Assembly: GCA_000715855.1 (NCBI GenBank)
Contig: KL571248.1
Coordinates: 22,047 to 27,106, forward strand
From: Actinoplanes liguriensis
Lineage (GTDB): Bacteria > Actinomycetota > Actinomycetes > Mycobacteriales > Micromonosporaceae
Length of the DNA stretch: 5,060 nt
Direction: 5' to 3'
In this document: piece after piece, positions 4,403-5,060 of the stretch
How positions within the stretch are numbered: the stretch's first letter is position 1
Layout: every line of letters starts with the position of its first letter
The notes under the pieces: generated by a model
Databases searched by the model: none
What the model was told of the DNA's origin: nothing
Seen by the model: only the letters and a program-made list of their open reading frames with translations
Made by a program: the position numbers and the translations under genes

Positions 4403-5060
4403 GTGCACCCTCCGTGGTGGAGGCCGCTGCTACAACACGTACCAGGGAAGCGGTTTCTTCAAAGATGTCAGTCGCGGCGCGCCTGCGTCGCGACTGGCCG
4501 CTCATGCTCATGTGTGTTCCGGCGATGCTGCTGCTCGCGGTCTTCCACTATCTGCCCGCGCTCGGCAACGTCATCGCCTTCCAGGACTACAACCCGTTCG
4601 CCGGGGATTCGCCGGTGCAGGCGTTCCTCAACAGCGAGTGGATCGGTTTCGGGAACTTCCAGTACCTCTTCGAGACCCCGGCGTTCTGGGATTCGGTCCG
4701 CAACACCCTCGGGATCACCGCGTTCCAGCTGGTGTTCTACTTCCCGATCCCGATCCTGCTGGCGATGCTGCTGAACAGCATCCTGTCGCCGCGGATCCGC
4801 TCGCTCGTGCAGAGCGTCGTCTACCTGCCGCACTTCTTCAGCTGGGTGCTGGTCGTCTCGCTGTTCCAGATGATGCTCGGCGGCGCCGGCCTGATCGCGC
4901 AGACCGCGCGGGACGCCGGCTTCACCGCGCCGGACTTCATGACCAACCCGGACACGTTCTACTTCCTGATCACCTCGCAGGCGATCTGGAAGGACGCCGG
5001 CTGGGGCATGATCGTCTTCCTGGCGGCGCTCGCCGCCATCGACCCCAACCTCTACGAGGC
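4399..5060 (+). CDS. Sugar ABC transporter permease, LplB-like (CUT1), truncated by window edge
   Basis: Inner-membrane subunit of the importer served by the upstream lipoprotein. The 220 complete codons seen are the first two thirds or so of a family usually 300-330 residues long. A basic cytoplasmic tail (RLRRDW, 28-33) is followed by four likely membrane segments: about 35-60, 103-129, 137-160 and 187-214. NTLGITAFQLVFYFPIPILLA (102-122) and VVYLPHFFSWV (140-150) are typical of LplB/YteP-type polysaccharide permeases. The window ends at P216-N-L-Y-E, where the EAA loop that contacts the ATPase begins. ATG at 4399 overlaps the previous stop as ATGA, indicating translational coupling; the Shine-Dalgarno match is weak. 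ATG at codon 23 (4465) would give a shorter tail but has no better site. A second permease (LplC-like) is expected next; the ATPase is often a shared MsiK-type protein encoded elsewhere. Confidence 0.93.
   Translation, partial: MSAPSVVEAAATTRTREAVSSKMSVAARLRRDWPLMLMCVPAMLLLAVFHYLPALGNVIAFQDYNPFAGDSPVQAFLNSEWIGFGNFQYLFETPAFWDSVRNTLGITAFQLVFYFPIPILLAMLLNSILSPRIRSLVQSVVYLPHFFSWVLVVSLFQMMLGGAGLIAQTARDAGFTAPDFMTNPDTFYFLITSQAIWKDAGWGMIVFLAALAAIDPNLYE

Noticed and set aside
2681..4408. 575-codon minus-strand ORF opposite the binding-protein gene
   Set aside because: Leu/Val/Gly/Arg-rich antisense shadow; the plus-strand frame has signal peptide, ribosome binding site and family motifs.
4448..4461. 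GAAGCGGTTTCTTC inside the permease 5' end as an operator
   Set aside because: Only four-base arms are inverted and it lies within coding sequence; the resemblance to a LacI site is too weak.

Overview
The window is GC-rich DNA (about 70% G+C) with strongly G/C-ending codons, a Tat-type lipoprotein signal and a ROK regulator. This fits a sugar-degrading actinomycete; Micromonosporaceae (Actinoplanes-like) is my guess by impression, not a demonstrated placement. Positions 2-20 are identical to the 19-bp Tn5 mosaic end used in Nextera libraries. The left edge is therefore almost certainly untrimmed adapter at a contig end, and genomic sequence begins at about position 21.

Layout. (1) 21-1228, minus strand: 5' two thirds or less of a glycoside hydrolase family 3 (GH3) beta-glycosidase without a signal peptide, cut off by the contig end. 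(2) 1229-1430: a 202-bp control region with a perfect 16-bp GAAGCGCTTC-centred palindrome and several weaker dyads. (3) 1431-2537, minus strand: a ROK-family repressor starting at TTG, with an intact N-terminal helix-turn-helix but no cysteines and hence no ROK zinc motif. (4) 2538-2743: a 206-bp divergent control region with a CebR-like box, a sigma70-like promoter, an AT-rich XylR/ROK-like inverted repeat and a 16-bp-period direct repeat. (5) 2744-4402, plus strand: a Tat/lipobox substrate-binding protein of a CUT1-type sugar ABC importer. (6) 4399-5060, plus strand: its first membrane permease (LplB-like), overlapping by ATGA and cut by the window edge just as the EAA loop begins.

Proposed logic. 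The lipoprotein captures an oligosaccharide outside the cell, and the LplB-type permease with a second permease (expected downstream) and an ATPase encoded elsewhere imports it. The cytoplasmic GH3 enzyme then hydrolyses it. The divergent ROK protein and a LacI/CebR-type regulator encoded elsewhere probably share control. The operators point to beta-linked gluco- or xylo-oligosaccharides, but the substrate is not proven. I see no sign of a wholly new system, RNA gene, CRISPR array or native mobile element. The most notable points are the dual-operator architecture, the zinc-motif-less ROK protein and the adapter artefact.
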